From Mesorhizobium loti (GTDB lineage Bacteria; Pseudomonadota; Alphaproteobacteria; Rhizobiales; Rhizobiaceae), in contig CP050294.1 of the NCBI GenBank assembly GCA_014189435.1, forward strand, positions 62,001 to 126,000: a stretch of DNA of 64,000 bases, in the 5' to 3' direction. The notes under the pieces were generated by a model. That model was not told where the DNA came from. It saw only the letters and a list, made by a program, of their open reading frames with translations, and did no database searches. Made by a program: the position numbers and the translations under genes. Numbering within the stretch: position 1 is the stretch's first letter; each line of letters starts with the position of its first letter. This document shows, in pieces, positions 1 through 9,123 of the stretch.

Positions 1-2
1 CG

Positions 3-668
3 CCGCATGGTGACCGCATCGTGCTGTCGAAGGGGCACGCCGCTCTTGCGTTTTATTGTGCGCTCGCCCAAGCCGGCCTGATACCGCAGCGTGATCTCGA
101 ATCGTTCAGCCGTAATGGCGGCAAGCTTGAGCCGCATCCTAACGAGCGCACCGTTCCTGCGGTGCAAGCGTCAACCGGTTCGCTTGGGCAGGGATTGTCG
201 ATCGGTGTTGGCCTCGCGTTGGGTAGCCGCATATGCGGTCGCAACGACTCCTGCTTTGTTATTCTGGGGGATGGCGAACTGAACGAAGGACAATGCTGGG
301 AGGCTGCGATGTCGGCCTCGCGGTTGCGGCTTGGCAATCTCGTGGCCGTGGTCGACGCCAACGGCTTCCAGCAAGATGGCCCGATGGACGAGATCATGCC
401 GGTCACCGGCCTGGCGGAGGCCTGGCGGACGCTTGGCTGGGCGGCCGCTGAGGTAGACGGCCACGATTGCGCCATGCTGCTTAGCACGCTGGCGGCGACA
501 CGCAGCGCCGATCGTCCGGCGCTGATCGTGGCGCGGACTGTGAAGGGCCGTGGCGTACCCTTCATCGAACATATGACCGAGAGTCATTTCCCTCCGCCGC
601 TGACCGCCGCTGAACTCGTCATGATCGACCAATTGGCTGCAAAGGGGACGGCAAATGCCCGCGGCTGA
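3..668 (+). CDS. Transketolase, N-terminal (TPP-binding) subunit, partial at left edge
   Basis: The frame is open to the left edge, so the true start is outside the window. The visible part begins HGDRIVLSKGHAA, the first conserved block of transketolase N-terminal subunits. It continues with STGSLGQGLSIGVGLALG and the thiamine-diphosphate/metal segment GDGELNEGQCWEAA...DANGFQQDG. Split two-subunit transketolases move two-carbon ketol units between sugar phosphates; in gene clusters they often supply an unusual sugar- or ketol-derived unit. The stop overlaps the start of the C-terminal subunit by 14 bases, so translation is coupled. The substrate cannot be read from sequence. The family call is secure. 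Confidence 0.93.
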   Translation, partial: PHGDRIVLSKGHAALAFYCALAQAGLIPQRDLESFSRNGGKLEPHPNERTVPAVQASTGSLGQGLSIGVGLALGSRICGRNDSCFVILGDGELNEGQCWEAAMSASRLRLGNLVAVVDANGFQQDGPMDEIMPVTGLAEAWRTLGWAAAEVDGHDCAMLLSTLAATRSADRPALIVARTVKGRGVPFIEHMTESHFPPPLTAAELVMIDQLAAKGTANARG

Positions 669-1579
669 GGTCTACGGCCCGTTGCTGGCGGCGCTTGGTG
701 GTCGAGACGAGCGGATCGTCGTCGTCGATGCCGGGCTCGGCTCATCGATGCAGACCGGTGCATTTCGCGCCAGCTATCCCGAGCGCTACGTCAATCTTGG
801 CATCGCCGAGGCCAACGCGGTCGGCGTCGCTTCGGGGCTCGCCCGGCGCGGCCTACGGCCTTTTGTCCATTCGTTCTCCAATTTCCTGGCGCGCCGCGCC
901 CACGACCAGATCGCGATCTCGGTCGGGGTAGGGGGGGCTGCCAGTCACGTTGATCGCAGGATCGTGCGGTATATTCGATGGTCGCAACGGTCCGTCGCAT
1001 TTCGCCGGCGATGACTTGGCCGCGATCTGCACAATGCCGGGCATGACCGTCTACGAACCCGCCGATACCATCGATCTCGAAACGTCGCTCGAATGGGCGC
1101 TGGCCAGTGCAGGCCCGGTCTATATCCGGCTACGCCGGAACGGCATGCCGCAGAGCATCGGCGATCCGTTGCTGACGCGGGAAGCGGTACGTCTGGTTCG
1201 GCTCAGCGTCGCGCCGCCGGTCGTCACGGTCGTGGCCGTCGGCGCCATGTTGGACGAGGTTCTGACCGCCTGCTGGATCCTGCTCGACGACGGGATCGTC
1301 CCCGAACTCGTGCACGTGCTCAGGATCAAGCCGTTCGATGAATCTGCAATTCTCGCGTCGGCTCGGCGGACCGGACGCATCCTCGCGGTCGAAAACCACG
1401 TCACCCATGGCGGCTGTGCGGCCGGCATTGCGATGCTTGCTGCGCGCGAAGCAATCAGATTTTCTGCATTGACGCTGCCAGATGCCATCCTCCCCGCAGG
1501 CGACCCGCGTTGGTTGTTGGCCCATTGCGGCCTCAATGCGACGTCGATTGCCGATCACCTCTCAAGCCTGTTGTCTTGA
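655..1579 (+). CDS. Transketolase, C-terminal subunit, frameshifted at a G7 tract
   Basis: The start at 655 lies inside the end of the N-terminal subunit gene. The first part (VVVDAGLGSSMQTG, RYVNLGIAEANAVGVASGLA) is the pyrimidine-binding domain. From about 950 another frame continues it (GSCGIFDGRNGPSHFAGDD, then the C-terminal domain to 1579). The break is at seven G at 931-937; with six G the protein reads through as 307 residues at the expected family spacing (SVGVGGLPVTLIAGSCG). This could be decay, transcriptional slippage or a homopolymer sequencing error. Together with the upstream gene it would make one transketolase. Confidence 0.85.
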
Positions 1580-1590
1580 AGGAGCACCTA

Positions 1591-2922
1591 ATGCTTCAGC
1601 ATATGGCCCCACTCGCCCATGGTCACCGCGCCGAGCTGCCCGACAAGACCCGGCCGCTGGTGCGATGGCGACGCGAGGCATTCGGCCTCCTTGCCGCCTT
1701 TCCGGATGGGCACGTCGCCGTGCTGGACGCGGAAGCGGCGCCTTTGCTGGAGGCCGGCGCCGATTACGCCAGCTGTTCGGGCTATCGCCTCCCTCGGCTC
1801 GAAGTGGCGACGGATTTTCATTTCTCGGCGCCGCTGATGGCATGGCTGGAGCTCACCCGCGCTTGCAATCTTCGTTGCCCTCACTGCTTCGTCGAAGGCG
1901 GGGTGGCGCGCGCGGGCGAAATGCGCACGGACCGCATTCTCGCCCTGCTCGACGAATGGGCGCGGATGGGGGTGTTCTCCGTCATCCTGACCGGTGGCGA
2001 GCCTACGATGCATCGGAATTTCCTCGAAATTGTCCGTCACGCGCACAGCCTCGGCTTCGTGGTCGGGATTGCCACTAACGGCATGCCGATCACCGAGCGC
2101 ATGCTGTCGGCGATCCCGCGCGACGACGTGATCATCAGCGTCAGCATCGACCATCTGCACGGGCAGGGCGCACGCAAAGGCCTCAGCGATTTCGAGTTCG
2201 CCAAGGGCAAGCTCCTGATGATGAAACAGGCCGGATTCAACACGTCGATAATGACGACGACGTCCAGCCAGAACGTGCATCAGCTGCAGGACATTATCGA
2301 CTGGGCGATCGAGAACGATCTCAGCCTGCGCAGCGTGCCGTTCGTCGAGATGGGGCGCGGCAAGCTCCACGGGCACCTGCTCAACCAGAGCCAGGACGTA
2401 GAAGCAGCCGCCCGGTTCTGGATGACGGAGGAAGAGTGGGAGCGCGTGCGTGATCCCAAGCTCGGCCTGTGCGCCGGCAAGGTGTTTAATTTCCTGCTGA
2501 CGATGGTTTATGCGACCCGCCGCTGCATGAGCGGCCGGGGCATCGCATATGTCAATTCCAACGGCGACGTTTATCCCTGCAGCACCTGTTCCGGCAACAA
2601 GGTCCTATGCGCCGGCAATGTGGCCTGGAGCGATTTTGCCGAGATCTGGGAAGGCAAGTGGGACATCCGCGCCATCACCTGGGACACCTTCGAGAGCACA
2701 TGCAAGGGCTGCGCGGTCGCTGATCGCAAGTATTTCTGCACCGGTCGCTGTCCTGGTAGTTCCAGCGTCCGCCACGGCCGTCTCGACGGCTGCGGGAGCA
2801 CGGACTTCCAGAAGGCTAGCATCCTGCGGCGCGAGGAATTGTTCAAGGCCAGCATCCATGCGGAGCCGGCCGTACCGGTGCGTGCTCCGCAAACCGTTTC
2901 GGATCCACCCGTCAGCGCTTGA
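1591..2922 (+). CDS. Radical SAM/SPASM protein, likely peptide- or amino-acid-modifying
   Basis: 443 residues. The start at 1591 is chosen because AAGGAG lies just upstream, right after the stop of the previous gene. Residues 92-99 (CNLRCPHC) are the CxxxCxxC [4Fe-4S]/SAM motif and TGGEP is at about 134-138. A cysteine-rich C-terminal half (RRCMSGRG, CSTCSG, CKGC, CTGRCPG) is a SPASM-type domain binding auxiliary iron-sulfur clusters. Residues 20-60 look like a small PqqD/RRE-type winged helix, which in RiPP enzymes binds a leader peptide; this is inference from pattern only. SPASM enzymes commonly crosslink, epimerise or otherwise modify peptides. The substrate is unknown. Confidence 0.9.
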   Translation: MLQHMAPLAHGHRAELPDKTRPLVRWRREAFGLLAAFPDGHVAVLDAEAAPLLEAGADYASCSGYRLPRLEVATDFHFSAPLMAWLELTRACNLRCPHCFVEGGVARAGEMRTDRILALLDEWARMGVFSVILTGGEPTMHRNFLEIVRHAHSLGFVVGIATNGMPITERMLSAIPRDDVIISVSIDHLHGQGARKGLSDFEFAKGKLLMMKQAGFNTSIMTTTSSQNVHQLQDIIDWAIENDLSLRSVPFVEMGRGKLHGHLLNQSQDVEAAARFWMTEEEWERVRDPKLGLCAGKVFNFLLTMVYATRRCMSGRGIAYVNSNGDVYPCSTCSGNKVLCAGNVAWSDFAEIWEGKWDIRAITWDTFESTCKGCAVADRKYFCTGRCPGSSSVRHGRLDGCGSTDFQKASILRREELFKASIHAEPAVPVRAPQTVSDPPVSA

Positions 2923-2936
2923 GGCGAAAGAAATCG

Positions 2937-4952
2937 ATGCGTATCTCGCTCGCAACCAGCCTTCATCTCGACCATGGTGCACGTCGCTTTGACGCCCGGC
3001 CAGGCGATCCGATCAATGTCATGCAGGCATTCGTGCCGGTCGGTCTTCTGTCGCTCAAGGCGTCGTGTCATGCCGCCTGCCCGAGCGCGGCCGTGGACGT
3101 GGTCGAAGTCAACACGCTGATTAATGCCGGGCAGATCCAGAACAGCAAGGACTTTTACGATGACCTCGCGGACGCGATCGTCGGCGCCGGCACCGATCTC
3201 GTCGGGCTTATGACCGACTCCGACTCGCTCCACCACACCGTTGCGATCGCCAGCCGCGTCAAGGCACGGGCGCCGCGCGCGATCGTTGGCCTTGGCGGCC
3301 CGGCATCGTCACCGCTCGCCCGCCCGCTGTTGCAGCGTTTCGAGGCGATCGACTTCGTTGTCCGCGGCGAAGGCGAGGAGACGTTCGCAGAAGCCATCTG
3401 TGCGCTTGAGCGTGGGGTGACGTTGTCCGGCATCGCCGGCCTGACCTGGCGTGATCGCTTGGATGTCGCGCATAATACCGATCGCAAAGTGATCGAGGAT
3501 CTCGACACGCTGCCGATCCCGGATTTCGCCGCCTACTCTGGGATTAGGGACGCCGCACTCTATCTAGACGTCGGCCGCGGCTGTCCCTTCAAGTGCTCGT
3601 TCTGCGCGACAGCTCCGTTCTGGGAGCGTCGTTATCGGATGAAGTCGATCCCGCGTATCCAGGAGGAGATTTGGCTGTTGCGCGACCGCTGGGGTCGTGG
3701 TCACGTCAATTTCTCGCACGACATCTTCACCTGCGACGCCAAATGGACACATCGTTTCTGCGATGCGATGAAGTCGGCCGAACTCGGCGTCACCTGGAGT
3801 TGCTCGACCCGCACCGACGTGATCGACCCGGAGCTGCTCGCTCACATGGCCGAAGCCGGCTGTGTCGAGATCTACTACGGCATCGAGACCGGCTCCCAGG
3901 CGATGCAGGCGGTGATCGACAAGGATCTCGATCTCGCACGGTCACGCGACATCGTGCGCGCGACGGCATCTGTCGGCATTCGTCCGGTTACTGGCTTCAT
4001 TCTCGGTTACCCCGAGGAGACGCCCGAATCGGCCTCGGACACCCTCACGCGTTTCTTCGACTTTCTAGAAGTCGGCGGATATCGCGCGCACATCTTCACG
4101 CTTTGTCCGTTCCCGGGGGCACCGATGTTCGCTCGCGCGCAAGAGCTGATCGGGCGGCGGTCCGAATGCCTCGAGCTTCCACTCGCCGCCGAGGCGGCGG
4201 CGGAAGCCGACCGGACGATCAGTGAAAATCCCCACATCTTCGTCGGACATTTCCGCTACGCGACGGCGGGCATTTCGTCGGAGCTCGTCGCCGCCGTCGA
4301 GGAGATTTCACCCCATCTCGTGCTGCTCAAGCGGCTCTGGCCGATGTTGTTGCCGCACTACGATGCACCGATGACCCTATTGATGCGCTGGACGCATTGG
4401 ATCGCCGAACGTAATGCGGAGCGACCATGGCGGGGCCGCCATCACGGCGACGCCGGCGATCTGATTGACTTCCTGGCCCGCGAACTTGCTGAACTCGGCA
4501 TCGCCGATGGACGGCTCGGCGAACTCCTGCGCTACGAGGCCGTGAAACTTGCCGCCGCGGCGTTGCCGGCGAATTCACTCGACGACACCGAGCGTCCGAC
4601 GCAGGTGAGCAGCGACACCATCCTTGGGCAAGCGAGGCATTACCTAATAGCGGCGTTCGCGGTCGATATCGGCGGGTTGATCGCCGGTCATGCGCAGCCG
4701 GCCAACGATGTTGTTCTGCCGCAATGGGTGCTGTTCGCGCGCGGATCGAGCGGCGCAGTCGACACGATGATGATCAGCGATCGCGCCCGCCGGATCCTCG
4801 AATGTGCGCAGCGGCCACGAAAGGCCGGCGAACTCGCGCGCGCCGCGCTGATCGATGCTGCCGGACGTGGAGGCGGGCCTACCGAGTGCGGGCTGGACAC
4901 CGTTCATGCGTTGCTCGAACGAAGGCTGTTGAAGGAGGTGATACCGTCATGA
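2937..4952 (+). CDS. Cobalamin-binding-domain radical SAM enzyme
   Basis: 671 residues. Residues 1-160 have the Rossmann-like B12-binding layout (GLGGPASS, RGEGEETF). The radical SAM motif CPFKCSFC is at 216-223, followed by a typical radical SAM barrel (YYGIETGSQ, GFILGYPEETPES). The last 80 residues contain a possible PqqD-like winged helix (ISDRARRILECAQ to LLERRLLKEV), seen in several B12 radical SAM enzymes acting on peptides. Members of this class often methylate unactivated carbons, but others do rearrangements or ring contractions. It follows the SPASM gene by 14 bases and overlaps the next gene by ATGA, so it sits inside the same operon. Confidence 0.9.
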   Translation: MRISLATSLHLDHGARRFDARPGDPINVMQAFVPVGLLSLKASCHAACPSAAVDVVEVNTLINAGQIQNSKDFYDDLADAIVGAGTDLVGLMTDSDSLHHTVAIASRVKARAPRAIVGLGGPASSPLARPLLQRFEAIDFVVRGEGEETFAEAICALERGVTLSGIAGLTWRDRLDVAHNTDRKVIEDLDTLPIPDFAAYSGIRDAALYLDVGRGCPFKCSFCATAPFWERRYRMKSIPRIQEEIWLLRDRWGRGHVNFSHDIFTCDAKWTHRFCDAMKSAELGVTWSCSTRTDVIDPELLAHMAEAGCVEIYYGIETGSQAMQAVIDKDLDLARSRDIVRATASVGIRPVTGFILGYPEETPESASDTLTRFFDFLEVGGYRAHIFTLCPFPGAPMFARAQELIGRRSECLELPLAAEAAAEADRTISENPHIFVGHFRYATAGISSELVAAVEEISPHLVLLKRLWPMLLPHYDAPMTLLMRWTHWIAERNAERPWRGRHHGDAGDLIDFLARELAELGIADGRLGELLRYEAVKLAAAALPANSLDDTERPTQVSSDTILGQARHYLIAAFAVDIGGLIAGHAQPANDVVLPQWVLFARGSSGAVDTMMISDRARRILECAQRPRKAGELARAALIDAAGRGGGPTECGLDTVHALLERRLLKEVIPS

Positions 4953-6142
4953 CCGTTCCGTCCCACGTCCTCGCCCACGCGCTGTGCTTCGATGGTCCCG
5001 TCTATGTTTATGATCTCGCTGTGTTGCGCCAGCGTCTGGCGCGATTGGAAGCGCTGCCGGTACGCCGCAAGCGAATCCACTTCGCTACGATGGCGAACGA
5101 CAATCCGCAGGTCCTCTGCGAGATTGCGGCCGCCGGACATGGCGTGTTCGTGAATTCAGCCCGCCATCTGGCGCTGGCGTTGTCGGCTGGTTTCACGCCC
5201 AATCGGGTCATCTTTGCGTCCAGCAACATGACGGCGGCCGAGATGCGCCATTGCCACACGTGCGGCGTCCACCTCGTGCTGGACTCGTTGGCGCAGGTCG
5301 AGACTTTTGATTCGCTCGCCTCACCCGGCACTGCGGTCGGCGTCCGCGTCAATGTCGGCAGCGCTATAGACACACCGGAGATAGGCAACGAGCCGTCTTA
5401 TCGCTTCGGCCTGTTGCCGGCGGAGCTCAATGCGGCTGTGGAGCGCGTTCGGAGGTTGCGGATCTGCGGTGTGCATTCATATTTCGGCACCGACATCATG
5501 GCCCCGGAGACGCTGGCGGAGGGGCTGCGCCGGCTCGTACGCGTCGCGGCATCATTGCCCGATCTGAGCTATGTCGACAGCGGCGGCGGTCTGGGCGTCC
5601 CGGAGGACCCGGACGCACCAGAGTTCGACCTGAAAACCTATGGAGGGCTGGCTGCCGCCGAGCTCGCCGAACTCGAAAGCAGGCTCGGCCGTCCGATTGA
5701 ACTTGTTATCGAGCCGGGACGATGGCTGGTCGCGCCAATCGGCTGGTTCTTCGCCCGGGTCGTCGACATCAAGCGGCGTCCAGATCGAATCTTCGCCGGC
5801 ACCAGCGCGAGCGTCGCCCAATTTCCGCGACCGCTGGTCTATCCGGACCGGGCTCACCATGCATGCGAGATCATGACCGGCGAGCGTCCACGCGCGCTTG
5901 CCGATCGTCCGGTCTGGCTCTCTGGCAATTCGACCTATTCCCGCGACTTTCTCGCCCGCGCCGTAACGCTACCTGAACCGGAAGTCGGGGATCTGATCGC
6001 ATTCCACCATGCGGGTGCATATTGCCGCTCGATGGTGACCCGTTTTCTAGGCAAGGAAATGCCTGCGGAAATCGCCCTCAACGCCACGGTTCGCCACAAT
6101 GCTAGGCCGGAGCAAGCCGCTCTGCTCAGCGTCGCAGATTGA
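4949..6142 (+). CDS. Fold-type III PLP-decarboxylase homologue lacking the usual PLP lysine
   Basis: 397 residues related to diaminopimelate/ornithine/carboxynorspermidine decarboxylases. It starts at 4949 behind a strong AGGAGG, overlapping the previous stop. Conserved family features are present: DSGGGLGVP (phosphate loop, about 210-218), EPGRWLV (255-261) and GAYCRSM (356-362). However, the N-terminal motif that normally carries the Schiff-base lysine ([FY]AxKAN) reads FATMAN with Met48 at the lysine position. The C-terminal Cys-x-x-x-Asp motif reads GNSTYSRD with Thr for Cys. Both changes argue against ordinary PLP decarboxylation. It may bind a ligand without PLP chemistry or use PLP differently. 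The alignment is by eye. Confidence 0.82.
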   Translation: MTVPSHVLAHALCFDGPVYVYDLAVLRQRLARLEALPVRRKRIHFATMANDNPQVLCEIAAAGHGVFVNSARHLALALSAGFTPNRVIFASSNMTAAEMRHCHTCGVHLVLDSLAQVETFDSLASPGTAVGVRVNVGSAIDTPEIGNEPSYRFGLLPAELNAAVERVRRLRICGVHSYFGTDIMAPETLAEGLRRLVRVAASLPDLSYVDSGGGLGVPEDPDAPEFDLKTYGGLAAAELAELESRLGRPIELVIEPGRWLVAPIGWFFARVVDIKRRPDRIFAGTSASVAQFPRPLVYPDRAHHACEIMTGERPRALADRPVWLSGNSTYSRDFLARAVTLPEPEVGDLIAFHHAGAYCRSMVTRFLGKEMPAEIALNATVRHNARPEQAALLSVAD

Positions 6143-6153
6143 AAGGAAGTCGC

Positions 6154-6957
6154 ATGTCGGCACTCGGTATGTACAGTCTACTGCGTCGGCTCGAACCGGC
6201 GCGTCACCAACTTGTAGGTCATGAAGTCTATGCGGCGCTCAGTTGCATCGAGGACGTACGCGTGTTCATGGAGCACCATGTGTTCGCTGTCTGGGATTTC
6301 ATGTCGCTGTTGAAGAGCCTGCAGCGGCGCCTCAGTTGCGTCGAGGTTCCCTGGCTGCCGGTTGGCTCGCCGCGCATGAGGCGACTGATCAACGAGGTCG
6401 TGCTCGAAGAGGAAACCGACCTGATCGATGGTGAGGCGACAAGCCATTTCGAGCTTTATCGTTCCGCCATGCTGGCGGCCGGTGCGAACACCCGGCCGAT
6501 CGATACCTTCGTGAAGGCGCTTCGCGATGGCGCCGAAGTGGCTGTCGCGCTGGCCAGCTGCTCCGCCCCCGTCGGCGCGCGCGCCTTTGTCGGCAAGACC
6601 TTCGAGATCATCGCCTCGGACAATCTTCATCAGATTGCTGCCGCGTTCACGTTCGGGCGAGAGGAGGCAATCCCTGGCATGTTTCGCACCTTGGTCGATT
6701 CCCTGTCGCGGCAGCAATCCAGCTCGCTGACGCCGTTTCAGGTCTATCTCGATCGTCACATCGGGCTTGACGAGGACACGCATGGACCGATGGCCGTGGC
6801 GATACTTGCGGAATTGTGCGGCGACGACGAGCGGAGATGGGAACAGGCGGCAGATGCGGCGCATGCCGCTCTAGCCGCCCGCCTCACCCTCTGGAGCACC
6901 GTATCGAGCGAGGTTTCGCTGCGACGGCTCGGTGTTCCCGGCCTTGTGGCTGCCTGA
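6154..6957 (+). CDS. DUF3050 protein, possibly heme-oxygenase-like fold
   Basis: 267 residues. The start at 6154 follows GAAAGGAAG; an earlier TTG overlapping the previous stop is less likely. The stretch FMEHHVFAVWDFMSLLK and the following HFELY segment match what I remember of DUF3050. I recall this family as belonging to the helical heme-oxygenase-like superfamily, which contains diiron and PqqC-like oxidases. Glu/His residues (EEETD, HFE, EDTHG) could bind metal, but ligands cannot be assigned without a structure. It lies between the altered PLP-fold gene and tldD in the operon, suggesting an oxidation step in the same pathway. The family call is moderately sure; the function is unknown. 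Confidence 0.75.
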   Translation: MSALGMYSLLRRLEPARHQLVGHEVYAALSCIEDVRVFMEHHVFAVWDFMSLLKSLQRRLSCVEVPWLPVGSPRMRRLINEVVLEEETDLIDGEATSHFELYRSAMLAAGANTRPIDTFVKALRDGAEVAVALASCSAPVGARAFVGKTFEIIASDNLHQIAAAFTFGREEAIPGMFRTLVDSLSRQQSSSLTPFQVYLDRHIGLDEDTHGPMAVAILAELCGDDERRWEQAADAAHAALAARLTLWSTVSSEVSLRRLGVPGLVAA

Positions 6958-6971
6958 GTCCTCGGGGCGCG

Positions 6972-8159
6972 ATGCCGATGCAGCGGGCGTGCGAGCAGGG
7001 TACACTTCTCACGGTCGGCCTGGCCTGGCCGCACGGAAGTCCGGTGCTGCAGACTACGCGGTTCGCAGCCTATTGCGAGGGTACCGAGGCAGCCGGCGTG
7101 GGGCGGCACAGCGGTCCGCCTCCGGCGGAGTGGGGCGTTCCCAATGTCGATAGGCCGCCCGTGACGCCGCCGGACACGGCACGTCTGAGGCTCTCGGAAT
7201 TTGCGGCCGCGGTCGGACTGCCGGCATCACTGCGCTACAGCCGAGTCGCTGCGCAGCGCTGGGTCTTGGAGCCCTTTACCGGCTGGTGCCGCCGTCCCGT
7301 CGACGTATTCGCGCTCACGGGGCGGCTGCATCTGGCCAACGGCCGGTTCATGCCGGTGGGATGGAGTGGCACGGGCGATGGACTGGCGCGCCTGCAAGGC
7401 GGCGCCCTGCGGCAGCGTCTCGTGCAGGTCGCGCGCGGCGCCGGAATGGCCCAACCCACCGTGTCCTGCGATGGCCCGGCCGTTCTGGCTTCCCAGCCCG
7501 CAGCCTTGATTGCGCACGAGGCGATCGGACATTTCGCGGAGGGTGCTGCAGACCCGAGAATCGATCTGCGTCACCGACTCGGCTGCCGGCTGGGGGCGGA
7601 TGATCTCGAGGTGCTGGATGATCCGACTTGTGGCGCTGCCGCGCGCTACGATGTCGATGACGATGGGATCGTCGCAACGGGAGCCACCCGGATTCTGCAG
7701 AACGGGGTGCTGGTGCGCCAGCTGCATGGTCGCGCATCGGCGGCAGCGGCGGGCGAATTGCCAACCGCGAACGCGCGCTCTTCACAGATCACGCTGCCAC
7801 CGATTCCCCGTATGTCCAATCTGATCGTGTCGCCCGGCACCAACTCGTTCGAGGAGCTCGTCGACGGAGTGGGCAGCGGCGTCATTATTCATCACCTGTC
7901 GCACGGTTTTTCGCGCGGGCTCCACGTCGAGGCACGGATCATGCTCGGCGAAGTTGTCGCCGCAGGGCGCGCCACTGGCCGCTTCTTCACCGGTGGTCGG
8001 GTGGAGGAGCGCGTCGATGTACTCACCGGCTGTCTGGCGCGTGCCCGTGAGAGCGAACTCAACCCTAACGCCCTGTGCGGCAAGCATGGCCAGATTCTCT
8101 ACGATGTCGGCACCTTGGCGCCGGCGATGCGGCTGTCGCGATTGAGGATTGTCGCATGA
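6972..8159 (+). CDS. TldD-like metalloprotease
   Basis: 395 residues. ATG at 6972 is chosen because earlier in-frame starts lie deep inside the previous gene. HEAIGHFAEG at 182-191 is the TldD HExxxH metal motif, and LCGKHGQ near residue 369 supplies the third-ligand cysteine region known from E. coli TldD. Downstream YDVGTLAPAMRLSRL is the usual C-terminal end. TldD with TldE forms a heterodimer that digests leader peptides or linear peptide segments, as for microcin B17. Next to two radical SAM enzymes this points to peptide maturation. It ends overlapping the next gene by ATGA. Confidence 0.88.
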   Translation: MPMQRACEQGTLLTVGLAWPHGSPVLQTTRFAAYCEGTEAAGVGRHSGPPPAEWGVPNVDRPPVTPPDTARLRLSEFAAAVGLPASLRYSRVAAQRWVLEPFTGWCRRPVDVFALTGRLHLANGRFMPVGWSGTGDGLARLQGGALRQRLVQVARGAGMAQPTVSCDGPAVLASQPAALIAHEAIGHFAEGAADPRIDLRHRLGCRLGADDLEVLDDPTCGAAARYDVDDDGIVATGATRILQNGVLVRQLHGRASAAAAGELPTANARSSQITLPPIPRMSNLIVSPGTNSFEELVDGVGSGVIIHHLSHGFSRGLHVEARIMLGEVVAAGRATGRFFTGGRVEERVDVLTGCLARARESELNPNALCGKHGQILYDVGTLAPAMRLSRLRIVA

Positions 8160-9123
8160 ATCAGATCGATCGCAGCGTGGTGTTTGCGCGCACGTCGGAC
8201 GGCTTGGCGACAAGCCATTTCAGCCATCGCCTCGTCATCGACGGAGCCGCCGCCGACGTTCGGTCCTGCAGCATCGATCCGCGCGATTGCGACGGACCGG
8301 CGCGGACGGCGTGGGCGCGGTGGCAAAGTCGAGTACCGGTCAGCCGGAGCCGGGCGGTCACCGCCGAGTGCGGAATCGTGCGGGAGGGTCGACAGACACG
8401 GACCTACACAGTTGTTCATCTCGATGGCGCGATCCTGGAGATCGACGAGATAGACTTCGACCACCCCAAGACGACCGACGAACTGGAATGGTCGCAACGT
8501 CCGCAACACGCAGCTATGGTGCTCGGGCCGTCCGCGGTTCTTGCGCTGGTGGACTTCGCCATTGATGGTGTGCTGGCCCCGCGCGGGCCGGCCGGTGCCG
8601 GCGCCCTCGCACCTTTGAGTATTATCGACACATCGACTTCACCTTATCCGCCCCAGCACCGGGAGGACGGCGCGACGCGACCGCTTGGTACCGCCAATTC
8701 CGGCGTGGTCGACGATGCCACCTTCTTGCTGCTCCAGCGCAGTGAACGTTGGCAACGTCCCCTCAACGCGCTGTACAATGTCAACCGCCGCAACTTAGCG
8801 CTCTACCATCCGGCCGCAGTCGATAATCCGCCGGTCGCCCTAGTGATCGACACGCTGGTCGCCGAGGGGGAGCCGACCACAACCGCGTCGAATTGGATCG
8901 GCAGATGGTACCTGCGCTCGCCCACAGGGGGGGCTGGGGCAGTGGGCCGTTATCCATCCGCTGGGACGTGTCGCAATTGCTCGAAGCCGCCCTTGGCGCA
9001 GTCTCGCCGCCGCTTCCCGCATGCGTGCGCGACCCGATCGAAGGCGACATATTCGGGCTGGCTCCGTCGTTGCTCGTTGGCCGGCTGCCGCAGGGATCTA
9101 AGCTTGATAAGGTGCGAGGATGA
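8156..9123 (+). CDS. TldE/PmbA-like partner protein, frameshifted at a G7 tract
   Basis: The start overlaps the stop of the tldD-like gene (ATGA). The middle (AAMVLGPSAVLALVDFAIDG, LAPLSIIDTSTSP) has the TldD/TldE beta-domain pattern but no HExxxH, as expected for the non-catalytic TldE subunit. At 8927-8933 there are seven G; in the current frame the protein then loses sense. In the neighbouring frame it continues GWGSGPLSIRWDVSQLLEAA to a stop at 9121-9123 that overlaps the next start. One more G (or two fewer) restores about 322 residues. The assignment leans on position next to tldD; similarity is weak. Confidence 0.65.

Noticed and set aside
6816..6971. Longer start for the TldD-like gene
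   Set aside because: The extension lies inside the DUF3050 gene and is low-complexity Arg/Cys; ATG 6972 fits the spacing.
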